This document shows, in pieces, positions 24,636 to 34,754 of a stretch of 64,000 bases of DNA. Source of the DNA: Pigmentiphaga sp. NML030171 (GTDB lineage: Bacteria > Pseudomonadota > Gammaproteobacteria > Burkholderiales > Burkholderiaceae_B); contig NZ_NINX01000039.1 of the NCBI RefSeq assembly GCF_002188635.1, positions 186,001 to 250,000 of the forward strand. The letters run 5' to 3'. The notes under the pieces are model-generated. The model did no database searches. It saw only the letters and a program-made list of their open reading frames with translations, and was not told the origin of the DNA. Made by a program: the position numbers and the translations under genes. Every line of letters starts with the position of its first letter. Within the stretch, counting starts at the first letter, position 1.

Positions 24636-25205
24636 ATGTCCCTGCCTTCCCCCCGTACTCCGTCCACGCAACCCCGGCCCTGGAAACGATGGCTGGGCTG
24701 GGCCTGCCTGGCCCTGGCACTGGGGCTGACGGGGGCCTTGACCGTGAGCTGGGTCATGCGCGAGAGCTCGCCGCAGTTCGGCGAACAACTGCGTACAGAA
24801 GGCCAGGCGCGGTCGCTGGAGCTGCCCGACGGTTCCCGCATCGACGCCGGTCCCGGCACCTCGCTGTCGGTGGCCTATTACTCGCGCCGGCGCCAGGTGA
24901 TCCTGGCCCGCGGCGAGGCATCCTTCCACGTGCGCTGGCAGTACCGCGCCGCCTTCTCGGTGCAGTGGGGCGTGAACGAGGTGGTCATCGACGGCACCCG
25001 CATCGAAACGCCCGACATCCTGTTCCGGGTCGCGGCCGAGCCCGAGCGCCTGCGGGTCGAACTCGTGGAAGGCGCGCTCAAGGTGCGTACCGTGACGGCC
25101 GGCCCCCGCGAGTTCGTGGAGCTGCAGCCGGGCGACGCCCTGACCGTGGACATGGGCACGCGCACCCACCAGCTCACCCACGCGAGCCCGGCCCCCGCGC
25201 GCTAG
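24636..25205 (+). CDS. FecR-domain protein with one membrane anchor, lone
   Basis: 189 aa. One transmembrane helix (about residues 21-42) then a FecR-type periplasmic domain: ARSLELPDGSRIDAGPGTSLSVAYYSRRRQVILARGEASFHV, and EVVIDGTRIETPDILFRV. The cytoplasmic DUF4880 anti-sigma part is missing, and no ECF sigma or TonB receptor gene is near. So it is either a truncated signalling protein or a member with a different role. Its stop overlaps the convergent MFS gene by 4 bp. Confidence 0.8.
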   Translation: MSLPSPRTPSTQPRPWKRWLGWACLALALGLTGALTVSWVMRESSPQFGEQLRTEGQARSLELPDGSRIDAGPGTSLSVAYYSRRRQVILARGEASFHVRWQYRAAFSVQWGVNEVVIDGTRIETPDILFRVAAEPERLRVELVEGALKVRTVTAGPREFVELQPGDALTVDMGTRTHQLTHASPAPAR

Positions 25206-26629
25206 GACGGTTCGTCCGGCCGCCGCGCCGGCAGGGGCGGGGCGATGTCCTCCAGCGACTTGCGTTCGGCGTCCACGCCGTGGCGCAGCGCGCCCAGGCC
25301 CGCGGCCGCCATCATGGCCGCCGCCACCGCATAGCCGAGGGCCACCGCCGCATGGCTGCCCGTGCCTATCAGTTCGCCGAACAGGGCCGGGCCGGCGAAT
25401 CCTCCCAGCCCGGTTCCCACCGCGTAGAACACCGCGATCGCCACCGCCCGCATTTCCAGCGGAAAGATCTCGCTCACGGTCAGGTAGGCGGAGCTGGCCG
25501 CCGCCGAGGCGAGGAAGAATACGGCCGACCAGCACCAGGCCTGGCTGCGCGCGTCCAGCCAGCCTTGCGCGAAGGCCCAGCCGGTCAAGGCCAGGCCCAG
25601 GCCGGCCGAGACATAGGTGGCCGCGATCATGCGCCGCCGGCCGACGACGTCGAACAGCGGCCCCAGCAGCAGAGGGCCCAGCACGTTGGCCAGCGCGAAC
25701 GGAAAGACGTAGAGGCCGACGCGGCCCTCCGCCACCCCGTGGAAGCGCGTCAGCACCAGCGAATACGTGAAGAAGATGGCGTTGTAGAAGAATGCCTGGG
25801 CCACCATGAGTCCGAGGGCCACGGCGCTGCGGCGGCGATAGTCGCGCACCAGGATGCGGGCGACCTGGAGCAGGGTGGGGGAGCGGCCCGCCACCGGCGA
25901 GGTGCCCGCGACCGGCGGCAGCGCGCCATGGCGGCGAATCGCCTCGTCCTCGATCGCGAGCACGATGCGCCGGGCCTCGTCCAGCCTGCCGTGCGCGGCC
26001 AGCCAGCGCGGGCTTTCCGGAACATGGCGCCGCACCAGCAGGATGGCGGCCGCCATGACGCCGCCGGCGAGGAAGGCCGCGCGCCATCCCCATACCGGCC
26101 CCAGCACGCGGACATCGAGCAGCAGCAGGCTCAGTCCCGCGCCCAGGGCCGCGCCCAGCCAGAAACTGCCGTTGATGGCCAGGTTCACCCGTCCGCGCAC
26201 GCGGGCCGGGATCAGTTCGTCGATGGCGGAATTGATGGCGGCATATTCGCCCCCTATGCCCAGGCCCGTCACGAAGCGGCAGGCGGCGAAGAAGGCGAAG
26301 CCGGGCGCGAAGGCCGTCGCCAGGCTGCCGGCCATGTAGATCGCCAGGGTGATCAGGAACAGCCGCCGGCGGCCCAGGCGGTCGGTCATCCGGCCGAAGG
26401 CCAGCGCTCCCAGCACCGCGCCCGCGATGTACAGCGAGCCCGACCAGCCGACCTGCGCCGCGCTCAGGGCCAGCGTGTCGCCGCGTTCCAGGACGCCGCC
26501 CACGCTGCCGACCAGCGTGACCTCCAGGCCGTCCAGCACCCAGGCCACGCCCAGCGCGACGGCCACGCGGGTATGCCAGGGCGACCACGGTAGCCGGTCG
26601 AGGCGATTGGGCAGATCGGTCCGCGTCAT
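25202..26629 (-). CDS. MFS transporter, sugar/aromatic-acid porter type (SV2/NiaP-like)
   Basis: 475 aa, 12 helices. Family signatures are [16 protein letters not shown] in loop 2-3, the [17 protein letters not shown] sequence after helix 6 seen in sugar porter/NiaP transporters, and [16 protein letters not shown] in the second half. Transports are usually proton symport of sugars, nicotinate or aromatic acids; not decided here. The ATG at 26629 overlaps the TerC-CBS stop by ATGA, so the two are one transcript. Upstream in-frame codons to 26857 belong to the TerC gene. Confidence 0.88.
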   Translation of the reverse strand: MTRTDLPNRLDRLPWSPWHTRVAVALGVAWVLDGLEVTLVGSVGGVLERGDTLALSAAQVGWSGSLYIAGAVLGALAFGRMTDRLGRRRLFLITLAIYMAGSLATAFAPGFAFFAACRFVTGLGIGGEYAAINSAIDELIPARVRGRVNLAINGSFWLGAALGAGLSLLLLDVRVLGPVWGWRAAFLAGGVMAAAILLVRRHVPESPRWLAAHGRLDEARRIVLAIEDEAIRRHGALPPVAGTSPVAGRSPTLLQVARILVRDYRRRSAVALGLMVAQAFFYNAIFFTYSLVLTRFHGVAEGRVGLYVFPFALANVLGPLLLGPLFDVVGRRRMIAATYVSAGLGLALTGWAFAQGWLDARSQAWCWSAVFFLASAAASSAYLTVSEIFPLEMRAVAIAVFYAVGTGLGGFAGPALFGELIGTGSHAAVALGYAVAAAMMAAAGLGALRHGVDAERKSLEDIAPPLPARRPDEPS

Positions 26630-28155
26630 GGCTCGTCCTGCCTGGCCACCTCCACCACGGAGATGCGGTTGTCGTCCAATTCCCTGACGGTATAGCGGTA
26701 GCCGGCATGGTCCAGCCAGGCTCCCACCGGAGGCAGTTCGGCGAACCGGTCCAGCAGGAAACCGGCCAGGCTGGTGTAGCCCGGGCCCGCCAGGCCGGAC
26801 GGCAGGTCCAGCGCCTGTTCCACGTGCCGCAGGTCGGCGGAGCCGTCCATGCGCCATCGCCCCGGCCCCAGCGGCTGGATGGACGGTGTCTCGTCTTCGT
26901 CGGGGAAGTCGCCGGCGATGGCCTCCAGCAGGTCTACGGGAGTGACCAGGCCCAGTACGGTGCCGTATTCATCGGTCACCAGCACCAGTTGGCCGCGCGA
27001 ATCGCGCAGCACGTCCATCAGGTCCAGGATGGGGATGGATTCGTGCACGTAGATGGGCGCGCGCAGGCGCGAAGCGTCGATGGCTCCGGTCTCGAGCAGG
27101 CTGGCCAGGAGATCCTTGGCGCGCGCGACGCCGGCCACGTCGTCGAAGTTGCGCCGGCAGACCGGCATGTAGCTGTGGGGGGTATCGAGGATGCGCGCGC
27201 GCTGTTCGTCCGCGCCGGCCGTCAGGTCCACCCACGAGATCTCCGAGCGCGGCGTCATGATGGACCGCACCGAGCGGTCGGCCAGCGTCAGTACGCCGCT
27301 GACCATGTGGCGCTCCTCCTCGGCGAAGGCGCCCTGCGCGGGGGAGGGGGCGCTTTCGTCGGTTCCCTGGGAGGCCCGCCGCCCGCCCAGCATGGTCAGG
27401 ATCGCATCGGCGGTCCGTGCCCGCAGCGGGCGGCGGGCCGCGTGCCGGAGCGCGTTGCGGCGCGCGGTCTGGTTGAAGGCCTCGATCAGGATGGAGAAGC
27501 CGATGGCCGCGTACAGGTAGCCCTTGGGGATATGGAAGCCCAGCCCGTCGGCCACCAGGCTCAGGCCGATCATCAGCAGGAAGCTCAGGCAAAGCACCAC
27601 GACCGTCGGATGGGCATTGACGAAGCGCGTGAGCGGCTTGGACGCCAGCAGCATGATGGCCATCGCCACGACGACCGCGATCATCATGATGGACAGCTCG
27701 TTGACCATGCCCACGGCCGTGATGACCGAGTCCAGCGAGAAGACGGCATCGAGCAGCACGATTTGCGCCACGACCAGCCAGAATCCGGCTTCGACCTTGC
27801 GGTTGCCCGCGTGGTCGCCGCTGCCTTCCAGCCTTTCGTGCAGTTCCAGCGTGGCCTTGAACAGCAGGAACAGGCCGCCCGCCAGCAGGATCAGATCGCG
27901 TCCCGCGAACGAGAAGCCGGCCACGCTGAACAGCGGCCGGGTCAGCGTGGCCAGCCACGATATGGCGGACAGCAGCGCCAGCCGCATCACCAGGGCCAGC
28001 GCCAGGCCGATGACCCGGGCCCGGTCGCGCTGGGCGGCCGGCAGCTTGTCGGCCAGGATGGCGATGAAGACCAGGTTGTCGATACCCAGCACGATCTCGA
28101 GCACGATCAGGGTCAGCAGGCCGGCCCAGGCAGTGGGGTCCATCAACCAATCCAT
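26626..28155 (-). CDS. TerC-family membrane protein with CBS pair and CorC/HlyC domain (YoaE-like)
   Basis: 509 aa. Residues 1-240 are the TerC membrane region with the acidic helices [20 protein letters not shown] and [24 protein letters not shown] domains follow ([15 protein letters not shown] and [32 protein letters not shown]), then a C-terminal CorC_HlyC domain. The architecture matches E. coli YoaE (518 aa). TerC proteins are implicated in metal-ion homeostasis (Mn in particular); the exact ion here is unknown. Overlaps the MFS gene downstream. Confidence 0.9.
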   Translation of the reverse strand: MDWLMDPTAWAGLLTLIVLEIVLGIDNLVFIAILADKLPAAQRDRARVIGLALALVMRLALLSAISWLATLTRPLFSVAGFSFAGRDLILLAGGLFLLFKATLELHERLEGSGDHAGNRKVEAGFWLVVAQIVLLDAVFSLDSVITAVGMVNELSIMMIAVVVAMAIMLLASKPLTRFVNAHPTVVVLCLSFLLMIGLSLVADGLGFHIPKGYLYAAIGFSILIEAFNQTARRNALRHAARRPLRARTADAILTMLGGRRASQGTDESAPSPAQGAFAEEERHMVSGVLTLADRSVRSIMTPRSEISWVDLTAGADEQRARILDTPHSYMPVCRRNFDDVAGVARAKDLLASLLETGAIDASRLRAPIYVHESIPILDLMDVLRDSRGQLVLVTDEYGTVLGLVTPVDLLEAIAGDFPDEDETPSIQPLGPGRWRMDGSADLRHVEQALDLPSGLAGPGYTSLAGFLLDRFAELPPVGAWLDHAGYRYTVRELDDNRISVVEVARQDEP

Positions 28156-28374
28156 GGCTTGCTCCGCGGGAAGGGAAGATTCGCGCAGTGTCGCATGGCG
28201 TCCGGGAATCCGGACACCGCACGGGTGGCGATTCCGTGTTTCCGCCAGTATCCGAAGGCCGGACGGGGCGTGGCCTGGAGCGGCCATGCATGAGCTGCAA
28301 TGGTCCGCATATTGCTTGGTTGGCGCCTGCGGCGGACCGCGTCCGGGCCGCTTGCCATGGCAAGGAGAACAAAG

Positions 28375-29688
28375 GTGACAACCCACTCAGCGTCCTTACC
28401 GCAGTCCTCATCCCGTCCTTGCTGGATGCCGCCGCTGGGCCGCGGCCTCGTCTACAGCCTGGCGCTGGCCGGCATGATCGGCCTGGCCGCCTGCGGCAGC
28501 GACGACGATCCTCCGCCCGCGCCGCCGGAACCGCCCGCCAATACCTATCCGCATGCGAAGGAACCGATAGGGACGGTGCGGGAAATGTACGACGGCACGC
28601 TGACGCCCGATCTCGCGGTCAACACCTTCCGCAACATCGATCGTCTGTTTCCCACCCGCAGCATCGCTCCCGCCGCGACGCCGCGCCCGCTGCCCAAGGC
28701 GGCCAGGCAACTGCCCGCGATCAAGTTCACGGCCGGTGGCAAGAACTACGACATCTACGACTACCTGGCGCTGAATCGCGTCTCGGGCCTGCTGGTGCTC
28801 AAGAACGGCGAGATCGCCTACGAGACCTACCAGTACGGCAACACCGAGAAGACCCGCTGGATGTCCATGTCGGTCGCCAAGTCCATCACGTCGACGCTGA
28901 TCGGCGTCGCCATCCAGGACGGCCTGATCGGCAGCGTGCACGACCAGGTGGTCAAGTACGTGCCCAAGCTGGCGGGTAGCGCCTACGACGGGGCCACGGT
29001 GCGCGACGTGCTGATGATGTCTTCGGGCGTGAAGTGGGACGAGACCTATACCAATCCCGCCTCGGACCGCCGCGCGTTGCTGGAGGCCCAGATCAGCCAG
29101 AAGCCGGGCTCGGCGCTGGAGCTGATGAGCAAGCTGCCGCGCGCGGCCGAACCCGGCTCCACCTTCAACTACAGCACCGGGGAAACGCAGATCGCCGGCG
29201 AATTGCTGCACGGTGCCATCAAGAAGCCGCTGGCCCACTACCTGTCGGAGAAGATCTGGTCGAAGTTCGGCATGGAGGCCGAGGCCAACTGGTGGCTGGA
29301 CTCGCCGGACGGCATCGAGATCGGCGGCAGCGGCCTGAGCGCCACGCTTCGCGACTGGGGCCGCTTCGGGCTATTCTTCATGAACGATGGCGTGATCGAC
29401 GGCAAATCCATCCTGCCCAACGGCTGGGTGGCCGATGCCGGCAGCGGCAAGACGCTCAGCGGCGGTGATCCCCTGCCGTACTACGGCTACATGTGGTGGG
29501 TGAACACCGACGGCCAGTCGGCGATCGACAAGGCGTTCTACGCCACCGGCATCTTCGGCCAGAACATCTACATCAACAAGAAGGAAAAGGTGGTGATCGT
29601 GACCTGGGGCGCGCAGTCCAAGCCCACGGGCGCCGGCGTCATCAACAACACGGCGTTCTTCGACGCCGTGGTGAAGGCGCTGCAATAA
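28375..29688 (+). CDS. Serine hydrolase lipoprotein, beta-lactamase/class C fold
   Basis: 437 aa from GTG 28375, which has an ideal AAGGAG RBS. The signal ends in lipobox LAAC (Cys 40) followed by [12 protein letters not shown], a likely lipoprotein linker. The class C-like catalytic motifs are SVAK (166-169) and YST (266-268); the third KTG-type motif is less clear. Esterases such as EstB and D-amino-acid/6-aminohexanoate hydrolases share this fold. No regulator or permease is adjacent; the divergent 219-bp gap to the TerC gene holds a GTCCGG/CCGGAC hairpin near 28201-28216. Confidence 0.88.
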   Translation: MTTHSASLPQSSSRPCWMPPLGRGLVYSLALAGMIGLAACGSDDDPPPAPPEPPANTYPHAKEPIGTVREMYDGTLTPDLAVNTFRNIDRLFPTRSIAPAATPRPLPKAARQLPAIKFTAGGKNYDIYDYLALNRVSGLLVLKNGEIAYETYQYGNTEKTRWMSMSVAKSITSTLIGVAIQDGLIGSVHDQVVKYVPKLAGSAYDGATVRDVLMMSSGVKWDETYTNPASDRRALLEAQISQKPGSALELMSKLPRAAEPGSTFNYSTGETQIAGELLHGAIKKPLAHYLSEKIWSKFGMEAEANWWLDSPDGIEIGGSGLSATLRDWGRFGLFFMNDGVIDGKSILPNGWVADAGSGKTLSGGDPLPYYGYMWWVNTDGQSAIDKAFYATGIFGQNIYINKKEKVVIVTWGAQSKPTGAGVINNTAFFDAVVKALQ

Positions 29689-29774
29689 GGGCAGGGCGGC
29701 CGCCGGGGACGAGGAGGGCGGGGCGCCCCCGCTTTCCTTCGTCCCTCGGTTCATTCACAAGGAACATTCCCGCC

Positions 29775-30215
29775 ATGCTCATCCGCCCTGCCGCCGAGAC
29801 CGACTTCGATCAATGGCTGCCGCTGTGGCGCGGCTACCAGGCGTTCTACCGGGTCGACATCCCGCTGGAAACCACGCAATTGACCTGGACCCGCATGATG
29901 GACGAAAGCGAACCCATGCATTGCGCGGTCGCCGCATCCGACGGCCGCCTGGTCGGATTGGTGCACTACATCTTCCACCGCAGTTGCTGGACACGGGGCG
30001 ACTACGTCTACCTGCAGGATCTGTACGCGCAGCCCGAATGCCGCGGGCAAGGCGTGGGCCGGGCGCTGATCGAACACGTCTACCGGGCCGCAGCCGACGC
30101 CAACGCGGCGCGCGTGTATTGGCTGACCCACGAGAGCAATGCGCAGGCGATGCGGCTGTATGACCAGGTGGCGGAGAAAAGCGGGTTCGTGCAGTACAGG
30201 AAGGCGCTGGGATAG
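29775..30215 (+). CDS. GNAT-family N-acetyltransferase
   Basis: 146 aa. The acetyl-CoA binding segment is QDLYAQPECRGQGVGRALIEHVY (Q/RxxGxG/A pattern). ESNAQAMRLYDQVAEKSGF is the usual C-terminal motif. The ATG follows an AAGGAAC. It is 87 bp after the serine hydrolase gene. Substrate not determined. It is the last gene before the dif-like site. Confidence 0.88.
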   Translation: MLIRPAAETDFDQWLPLWRGYQAFYRVDIPLETTQLTWTRMMDESEPMHCAVAASDGRLVGLVHYIFHRSCWTRGDYVYLQDLYAQPECRGQGVGRALIEHVYRAAADANAARVYWLTHESNAQAMRLYDQVAEKSGFVQYRKALG

Positions 30216-30348
30216 GCGTGGGTCGAGACGATTGCGGCAGGGTCATGGATGCGCTTGGCGTGTCGCTGACCGCCGTTGCCAAGGAAAAGGGACATGTGCA
30301 TGCGTAGGGAGCAACTGGACCCGGTCGGGTTGTCTTTCATATTACGTG

Positions 30349-30376
30349 ACTTTACATAATATACATTATGCGCATA
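30349..30376 (-). other. Chromosome dimer resolution site dif (predicted)
   Basis: Read on the minus strand: XerC-side arm TATGCGCATAA (30376-30366), spacer TGTATA (30365-30360), XerD-side arm TTATGTAAAGT (30359-30349). E. coli dif is GGTGCGCATAA / TGTATA / TTATGTTAAAT, so 24 of 28 positions agree, with the whole core exact. It lies in the 239-bp convergent gap between the GNAT and LysR genes, and gene orientation changes around it. XerCD would resolve chromosome dimers here at division. Confidence 0.9.
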
Positions 30377-30454
30377 ATCGGGATGTCGGAGCCACCGTTT
30401 CCCACGGCGCCACATCAGGCTCGTCGATACGCCGGCCCCCGTGCCTGCTTCGCG

Positions 30455-31354
30455 TCATGTCATGAAGAGATCGATCATCTGTTCCCGCATCCAGATACAC
30501 GCCGGGCTGGTGTGCGAGCGTTCGTGCCAGAAGATCGCCACGTCGAAGGCCGGCATGGCTATGGGCAACTGCGCGACTTGCAGCCTGCCTTCCTTGGCCA
30601 GTTCCGTGGCGACCCGGCGCGGCACGATAGCGACCAGGTCGGTGCGCGTCAGCGTCATGGCCAGCGCCATGATGTTGGGAAAGTACGTGACGATGCGGGC
30701 GTGCTTCTTCAGGAGCACCTCCTCGATGATCTGGTGACCGCCTCCCAGGGATGTCACCACCGCGTGCGGTGCCTGCAACAGCAATTTCTGGGTCAGCGTG
30801 CCGCGGGACAACGGATGTCCGGCGCGCATCAGGACCACGTAGCGTTCCTCGAACAGATGCTGGGTTCTCAGGCGGCTGCCGCGCAGCCTGGGCAGGTGGC
30901 CGGCGGCGAAATGGATGCGTCCGTTCTCGAGTCCGACGCGTATGTCCTCCTGCGACAGGGTCTCGGTTTGCACCCGCACTCTAGGGGCCACCTGCTGCAA
31001 GCGCTCCAGCAGCATGGGCAGGATGTTGACCTGCCCCATGTCGGGAATGTGGAAACGGAAGGTTTGCTCGCTGACGCCAGGGTCGAAATTCTTGCGGTGA
31101 TCCAGCGCCTGTTGCAGGCCGCTCAGGGCGTTGATCACGGTCTCGGCGATCTCCAGCGCGTACGGCGTAGGCTGCATGCCGCTCGTGCTGTTGACGAACA
31201 ATGGATCGCCCAAGAGTTGGCGCAGCCTGGTCAGGGCATTGCTCATCGCGGGCTGCGTGATGCCGAAGCGGTCTGCGGCCAGCGTCACGCTGCGGGTCTC
31301 CAGCATGGCTTGGAAGACAGAGAACAGATTGAGGTCGGAACGGTATAGGTTCAT
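30455..31354 (-). CDS. LysR-family regulator, NodD/LinR-like subgroup
   Basis: 299 aa from ATG 31354 (MNLYRSDLNLFSVFQAMLETRSVTLAADRFGITQPAMSNALTRLR). The HTH fits the NodD/SyrM/LinR-type LysR proteins, which begin with LRxLDLNLL. The earlier in-frame ATG at 31366 is disfavoured because a LysR-type T-N11-A palindrome (31365-31379) covers it and neither has a good RBS. Divergent from the ThDP enzyme operon, which it most likely controls with an aromatic or keto-acid effector. Its 3' end is 79 bp from dif. Confidence 0.9.
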   Translation of the reverse strand: MNLYRSDLNLFSVFQAMLETRSVTLAADRFGITQPAMSNALTRLRQLLGDPLFVNSTSGMQPTPYALEIAETVINALSGLQQALDHRKNFDPGVSEQTFRFHIPDMGQVNILPMLLERLQQVAPRVRVQTETLSQEDIRVGLENGRIHFAAGHLPRLRGSRLRTQHLFEERYVVLMRAGHPLSRGTLTQKLLLQAPHAVVTSLGGGHQIIEEVLLKKHARIVTYFPNIMALAMTLTRTDLVAIVPRRVATELAKEGRLQVAQLPIAMPAFDVAIFWHERSHTSPACIWMREQMIDLFMT

Positions 31355-31364
31355 GGCCTTATGC

Positions 31365-31379
31365 ATTCATTTTGTGAAT
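31365..31379. promoter_or_regulatory. LysR-type T-N11-A palindrome
   Basis: ATTCA-TTTTG-TGAAT contains a T-N11-A core with perfect 5-bp arms. It sits in the divergent gap immediately upstream of the LysR gene start and about 36 bp from the outward -35, fitting an autoregulatory/recognition site. Confidence 0.55.
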
Positions 31380-31401
31380 TCTTGGAATACAGCAAATAAA
31401 C

Positions 31402-31430
31402 TTAAAAAATGACTACGGCAAGCCTACTAT
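31402..31430 (+). promoter_or_regulatory. Predicted promoter of the ThDP enzyme operon
   Basis: Weak -35 TTAAAA (31402-31407), 17-bp spacer, -10 TACTAT (31425-31430). A poor -35 with a good -10 is typical of LysR-activated promoters. Confidence 0.45.
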
Positions 31431-31489
31431 GAATTCCGACGCGGGCGCACGCCAGATGCGGCCGCCGCGAACATGGAGATACCGCAGTC

Positions 31490-33217
31490 ATGACTTCCCG
31501 GGCAGTTGCCACCACTGCCGCGCGCCGCCTGCTGGAGCTTGCTGCCAGGCTGGGCGTGGATTACTTCTTCACCAACCTGGGCAGCGACCACCCGGCGTTC
31601 ATCGAGGCCTTCGCGGCCATCGACGGCGAAGGCACCGCCATGCCCCGGATCGTCGTTTGTCCGCACGAGATGACCGCCCTCACCGCCGCCCACGGCTATG
31701 CCATGGTGACGCGCCGCCCGCAGATCGTGCTGGTGCACGTGGACGTCGGTACGCAGAACCTGGGTTGCAGCCTGCACAACGCCTCGCGGGGCCGTGTGCC
31801 CGCCATCATCGTGGCCGGTTTGTCGCCCGTGACCGTAAGCGGCGACCGCGCCGGCGCGCGCACCGAGTTCATCCACTACACGCAGGATGCTCCGCGCCAG
31901 CATGAAATCGCGGCGCAGTACATGAAGTGGACCTACGAATTGCGCGCACCCGAGATGCTGGACAACGTGCTGATGCGCGCGATGCAGGTGGCGACCACCG
32001 CACCCGAAGGCCCGATCTATCTGACCGGCGCGCGGGAAGTCTGGGAAGGCCCGGCCGAGCCCCTGCCCGACGAGGCGCTTGAGCACTGGTCCCCTGCCCG
32101 TCTCGGCGGCTTGCGCGAGGAAGCCGTGGCGGAATTGCACGGGGCGCTGTCGCAAGCCCGGCGGCCCCTGGTGTTGACGACCTACCTGGGACGCAATCAG
32201 GCCGCCGTCGGCCGCCTGGTGGAATTATCGGAGCGGCTGGGCCTGCCGGTGGCCGAGATCGCGCCGCAGTACGTCAACTTTCCTGGCGGGCATCCGCACC
32301 ATGCCGGTTACCGGCGCAATGCGCTGGTGGCCGACGCCGATCTCATCCTGATGCTGGACGTGGACGTGCCGTGGATCGTCTCGCGCACGGGCCCGGCCGC
32401 GGGCGCGCGTCTGTTTCACATCGATGCCGACCCGGTGAAGGAAGGCATGGGGTTCTGGCATTTCCCCGCGCACCGCAGCTATCTTGCCGACAGCGACTAT
32501 GTCCTGCGGCAGTTGCTGGACTACGGCCGCGATCGCGCGGAACCGGTGCCGGCCGAGCGGCTGCGATGGATAGCCGAGGCGCGCCAGCGGGTGGCGGCCG
32601 CTCCCCTGCCCTCCCTATCCGTCAGGCAGGGCGGCATCACTGTCAGGCAGTTGACGGAAGCGGTGGGCGAACTGGTCAACGACCGCACGGTGATCGTGTG
32701 CGAAGAGCCTTCCGGAACCGAGACCATTCTATCGACGCTGCGGCTGAACCGGCCCGGTAGCTACTACGTCAACGGCGGCAGCGGCCTGGGCTGGGGCATC
32801 AACGCCGCCGTGGGTGTCAAGCTGGCGGATCCCGGGGCCGAGGTGATCGCGCTCAGCGGCGACGGAAGCTTCCTGTTCGGCGTGCCCAGCAGCACTTATT
32901 GGGTGGCGCAGACCTACGGCGCCCCCATTCTTACCGTCGTCTACAACAACCGGGGCTGGAATTCCCCCAAGGTCTCCACGAACCTGGTACATGCCCATTC
33001 CACGGCGAAAAGCAGGGATCGCTACTGGATAACGGTGGCGGACGGCGCCCGGCTGGCGGACATAGCCGCCGCGGCGGGCGGCGCGGCGGCCTTTCGCGTC
33101 AGCGAAGGCCAGGCGCTGCGCGGCACGTTGCAGGAAGCGTTGGAAACCGTGCGGGCAGGCCGCAGTGCCGTCGTCGAAGTCATGCTTGATCCCATTTCCG
33201 AGCAGGTGCTGGCATGA
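31490..33217 (+). CDS. Thiamine-diphosphate-dependent enzyme (acetolactate synthase / benzoylformate decarboxylase superfamily)
   Basis: 575 aa with the three ThDP-enzyme domains. The PYR domain holds the conserved glutamate in VVCPHEMTALTAAHGYAM. The PP domain carries the Mg/ThDP motif GDGSFLFG ... VVYNN (GDG-x(n)-NN). NGGSGLGWGINAAVGVK precedes it. The family spans acetolactate synthases, keto-acid decarboxylases and lyases; sequence alone does not decide. An aldehyde dehydrogenase gene of the benzaldehyde type overlaps its stop (ATGA), which favours a decarboxylase making an aldehyde. ATG 31490 lies in GTCATGACT with no strong RBS. Confidence 0.85.
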   Translation: MTSRAVATTAARRLLELAARLGVDYFFTNLGSDHPAFIEAFAAIDGEGTAMPRIVVCPHEMTALTAAHGYAMVTRRPQIVLVHVDVGTQNLGCSLHNASRGRVPAIIVAGLSPVTVSGDRAGARTEFIHYTQDAPRQHEIAAQYMKWTYELRAPEMLDNVLMRAMQVATTAPEGPIYLTGAREVWEGPAEPLPDEALEHWSPARLGGLREEAVAELHGALSQARRPLVLTTYLGRNQAAVGRLVELSERLGLPVAEIAPQYVNFPGGHPHHAGYRRNALVADADLILMLDVDVPWIVSRTGPAAGARLFHIDADPVKEGMGFWHFPAHRSYLADSDYVLRQLLDYGRDRAEPVPAERLRWIAEARQRVAAAPLPSLSVRQGGITVRQLTEAVGELVNDRTVIVCEEPSGTETILSTLRLNRPGSYYVNGGSGLGWGINAAVGVKLADPGAEVIALSGDGSFLFGVPSSTYWVAQTYGAPILTVVYNNRGWNSPKVSTNLVHAHSTAKSRDRYWITVADGARLADIAAAAGGAAAFRVSEGQALRGTLQEALETVRAGRSAVVEVMLDPISEQVLA

Positions 33218-34680
33218 GGACTCCGGACTTCCTGGATGCCGGGGCCTGGGCCGGCAAGCTGTTCCAGGGGGCATGGACCCCGGCCGATGGCCTGGCCTAT
33301 GACGCGGTCGACAAGGCGAACGGTGCCCGCCTGGCGAGCCTGACGCTGGCGACGCCCGCCGCGCTGTCGGCATCGGCCCGCCAGGCCGCGCATGCCCAGC
33401 CGGCGTGGGCCGCCACACCGCACGAGGAACGGGCGGCGATCCTGCGCCGGGCAGCCGACTTGGTCGACGGCCATCGCGACGAAGCCGCGCAATGGATCAT
33501 GCGCGAGACAGGCGCCATTCGGGCCAAGGCGGACATGGAGCTGCGCTCGGCCATGCTGACCCTCCACCAGGCTGCCTCGATGCTGGGCGAACCCCAGGGG
33601 TTGGTATTTCCTTCCGCCGCCGACAAACTGAGCTATGGCCGGCGCATTCCGCATGGCGTGGTGGGCGTGATCGCACCGTTCAATTTCCCGCTGACCCTGT
33701 CCATGCGCGCCGTGGCGCCTGCCCTGGCCACGGGTAATGCCGTCGTGCTCAAGCCGGACCCGCAGACAGCGGTCAGCGGCGGTCTTTATATCGCTCGCTT
33801 GTTCGAGGACGCCGGGCTGCCGGCCGGCCTGTTCCACGTACTGCCGGGTGGCGCCGAGGTGGGCGAGGCGATGTGCGTGGATCCGCTGGTCGGCATGGTG
33901 GCCTTCACCGGATCGACCGCCGCAGGCAGGCGCGTAGGGGCGCTGTGTGGCGAGCATTTGAAGAAAGTGTCGCTCGAACTGGGCGGCAAGAATTCGCTGA
34001 TCGTCCTCGACGATGCCGATCTGGAGCTCGCCGCCGGTTGCGCCGCGTTCGGCGCATGGATGCACCAGGGCCAGATCTGCATGGCCACGGGCCGCATCCT
34101 GGCCCACGAAAGCGTCGCCCGTCGCCTGGCCGATCTGCTGGCCGCCAGGGCCGGCAAGATGAAAACGGGCGATCCGCGGCAAGCGGGCGTGCGGCTCGGC
34201 CCCATGATCAATGCCCGCCAGCTCGAGCGCGTCGACCAACTGGTCAAGCGCACGATCGCAGCCGGCGCGCGGCTGTGCGCGGGCGGCATGGCCGATCGCC
34301 CGTTCTATGCCGCCACGGTGCTGGATGGCGTGCGGCCGGGCATGCCGGCCTTCGACGAGGAAGTATTCGGACCGGTCGCCGTGGTGACGCCTTTCTCCTC
34401 GGACGAGGAAGCCGTTGCCCTGGCCAACCGTACCGAGTACGGGCTGTCTGCCGCGGTCGTCTCGCGCTCGGTGGCGCGGGCAATGGCCTTGGGTCGCCGC
34501 CTGCGTACAGGGCTGTTGCACATCAACGACCAGACGGTGGCTGGCGATCCTCGCGTGCCCTTCGGCGGCGTCGGGGCCTCGGGGAATGGCGGCCGTATCG
34601 GCGGCCCCGCCAACTGGGACGAATTCACGCAGTGGCAGTGGGTCACCGTTCAGGACCGGCCCCCCGCCTACCCCTTCTGA
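33214..34680 (+). CDS. Aldehyde dehydrogenase, benzaldehyde-dehydrogenase-like
   Basis: 488 aa NAD(P)-dependent ALDH. The nucleotide site is NVVLKPD-type (GNAVVLKPDPQTAVSGG), the catalytic glutamate is in LELGGKNSLIVLDD, and the catalytic cysteine is in WMHQGQICMATGRI. The HQGQICMxTxR form and the following FDEEVFGPVAVVTPF are typical of benzaldehyde/vanillin-type ALDHs such as XylC. Overlap with the ThDP gene means coupled translation, so aldehyde would be oxidised as it is made. A Bug gene follows 74 bp later. Confidence 0.92.
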   Translation: MRTPDFLDAGAWAGKLFQGAWTPADGLAYDAVDKANGARLASLTLATPAALSASARQAAHAQPAWAATPHEERAAILRRAADLVDGHRDEAAQWIMRETGAIRAKADMELRSAMLTLHQAASMLGEPQGLVFPSAADKLSYGRRIPHGVVGVIAPFNFPLTLSMRAVAPALATGNAVVLKPDPQTAVSGGLYIARLFEDAGLPAGLFHVLPGGAEVGEAMCVDPLVGMVAFTGSTAAGRRVGALCGEHLKKVSLELGGKNSLIVLDDADLELAAGCAAFGAWMHQGQICMATGRILAHESVARRLADLLAARAGKMKTGDPRQAGVRLGPMINARQLERVDQLVKRTIAAGARLCAGGMADRPFYAATVLDGVRPGMPAFDEEVFGPVAVVTPFSSDEEAVALANRTEYGLSAAVVSRSVARAMALGRRLRTGLLHINDQTVAGDPRVPFGGVGASGNGGRIGGPANWDEFTQWQWVTVQDRPPAYPF

Positions 34681-34754
34681 TCCATTACCCCGGCACCCGC
34701 CGGTTCATCCAGCCGTCCAGCCGTCGCAGAACGGCAAGGAGAGGAGACATTTCC

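Noticed and set aside
30355-30378. CATAAT / ATTATG alternating hexamers read as a transcription-factor operator
   Set aside because: Both neighbouring genes point into this gap, so there is no promoter to control; the symmetry is explained by the XerC/XerD arms of dif.
30216-30454. Prophage or integrative element inserted at dif
   Set aside because: Only one dif-like copy and no integrase, phage or toxin gene on either side in this window.
30368-31348. 326-residue plus-strand frame starting inside dif
   Set aside because: Antisense to LysR, no recognisable domain, and its ATG is part of the dif sequence.
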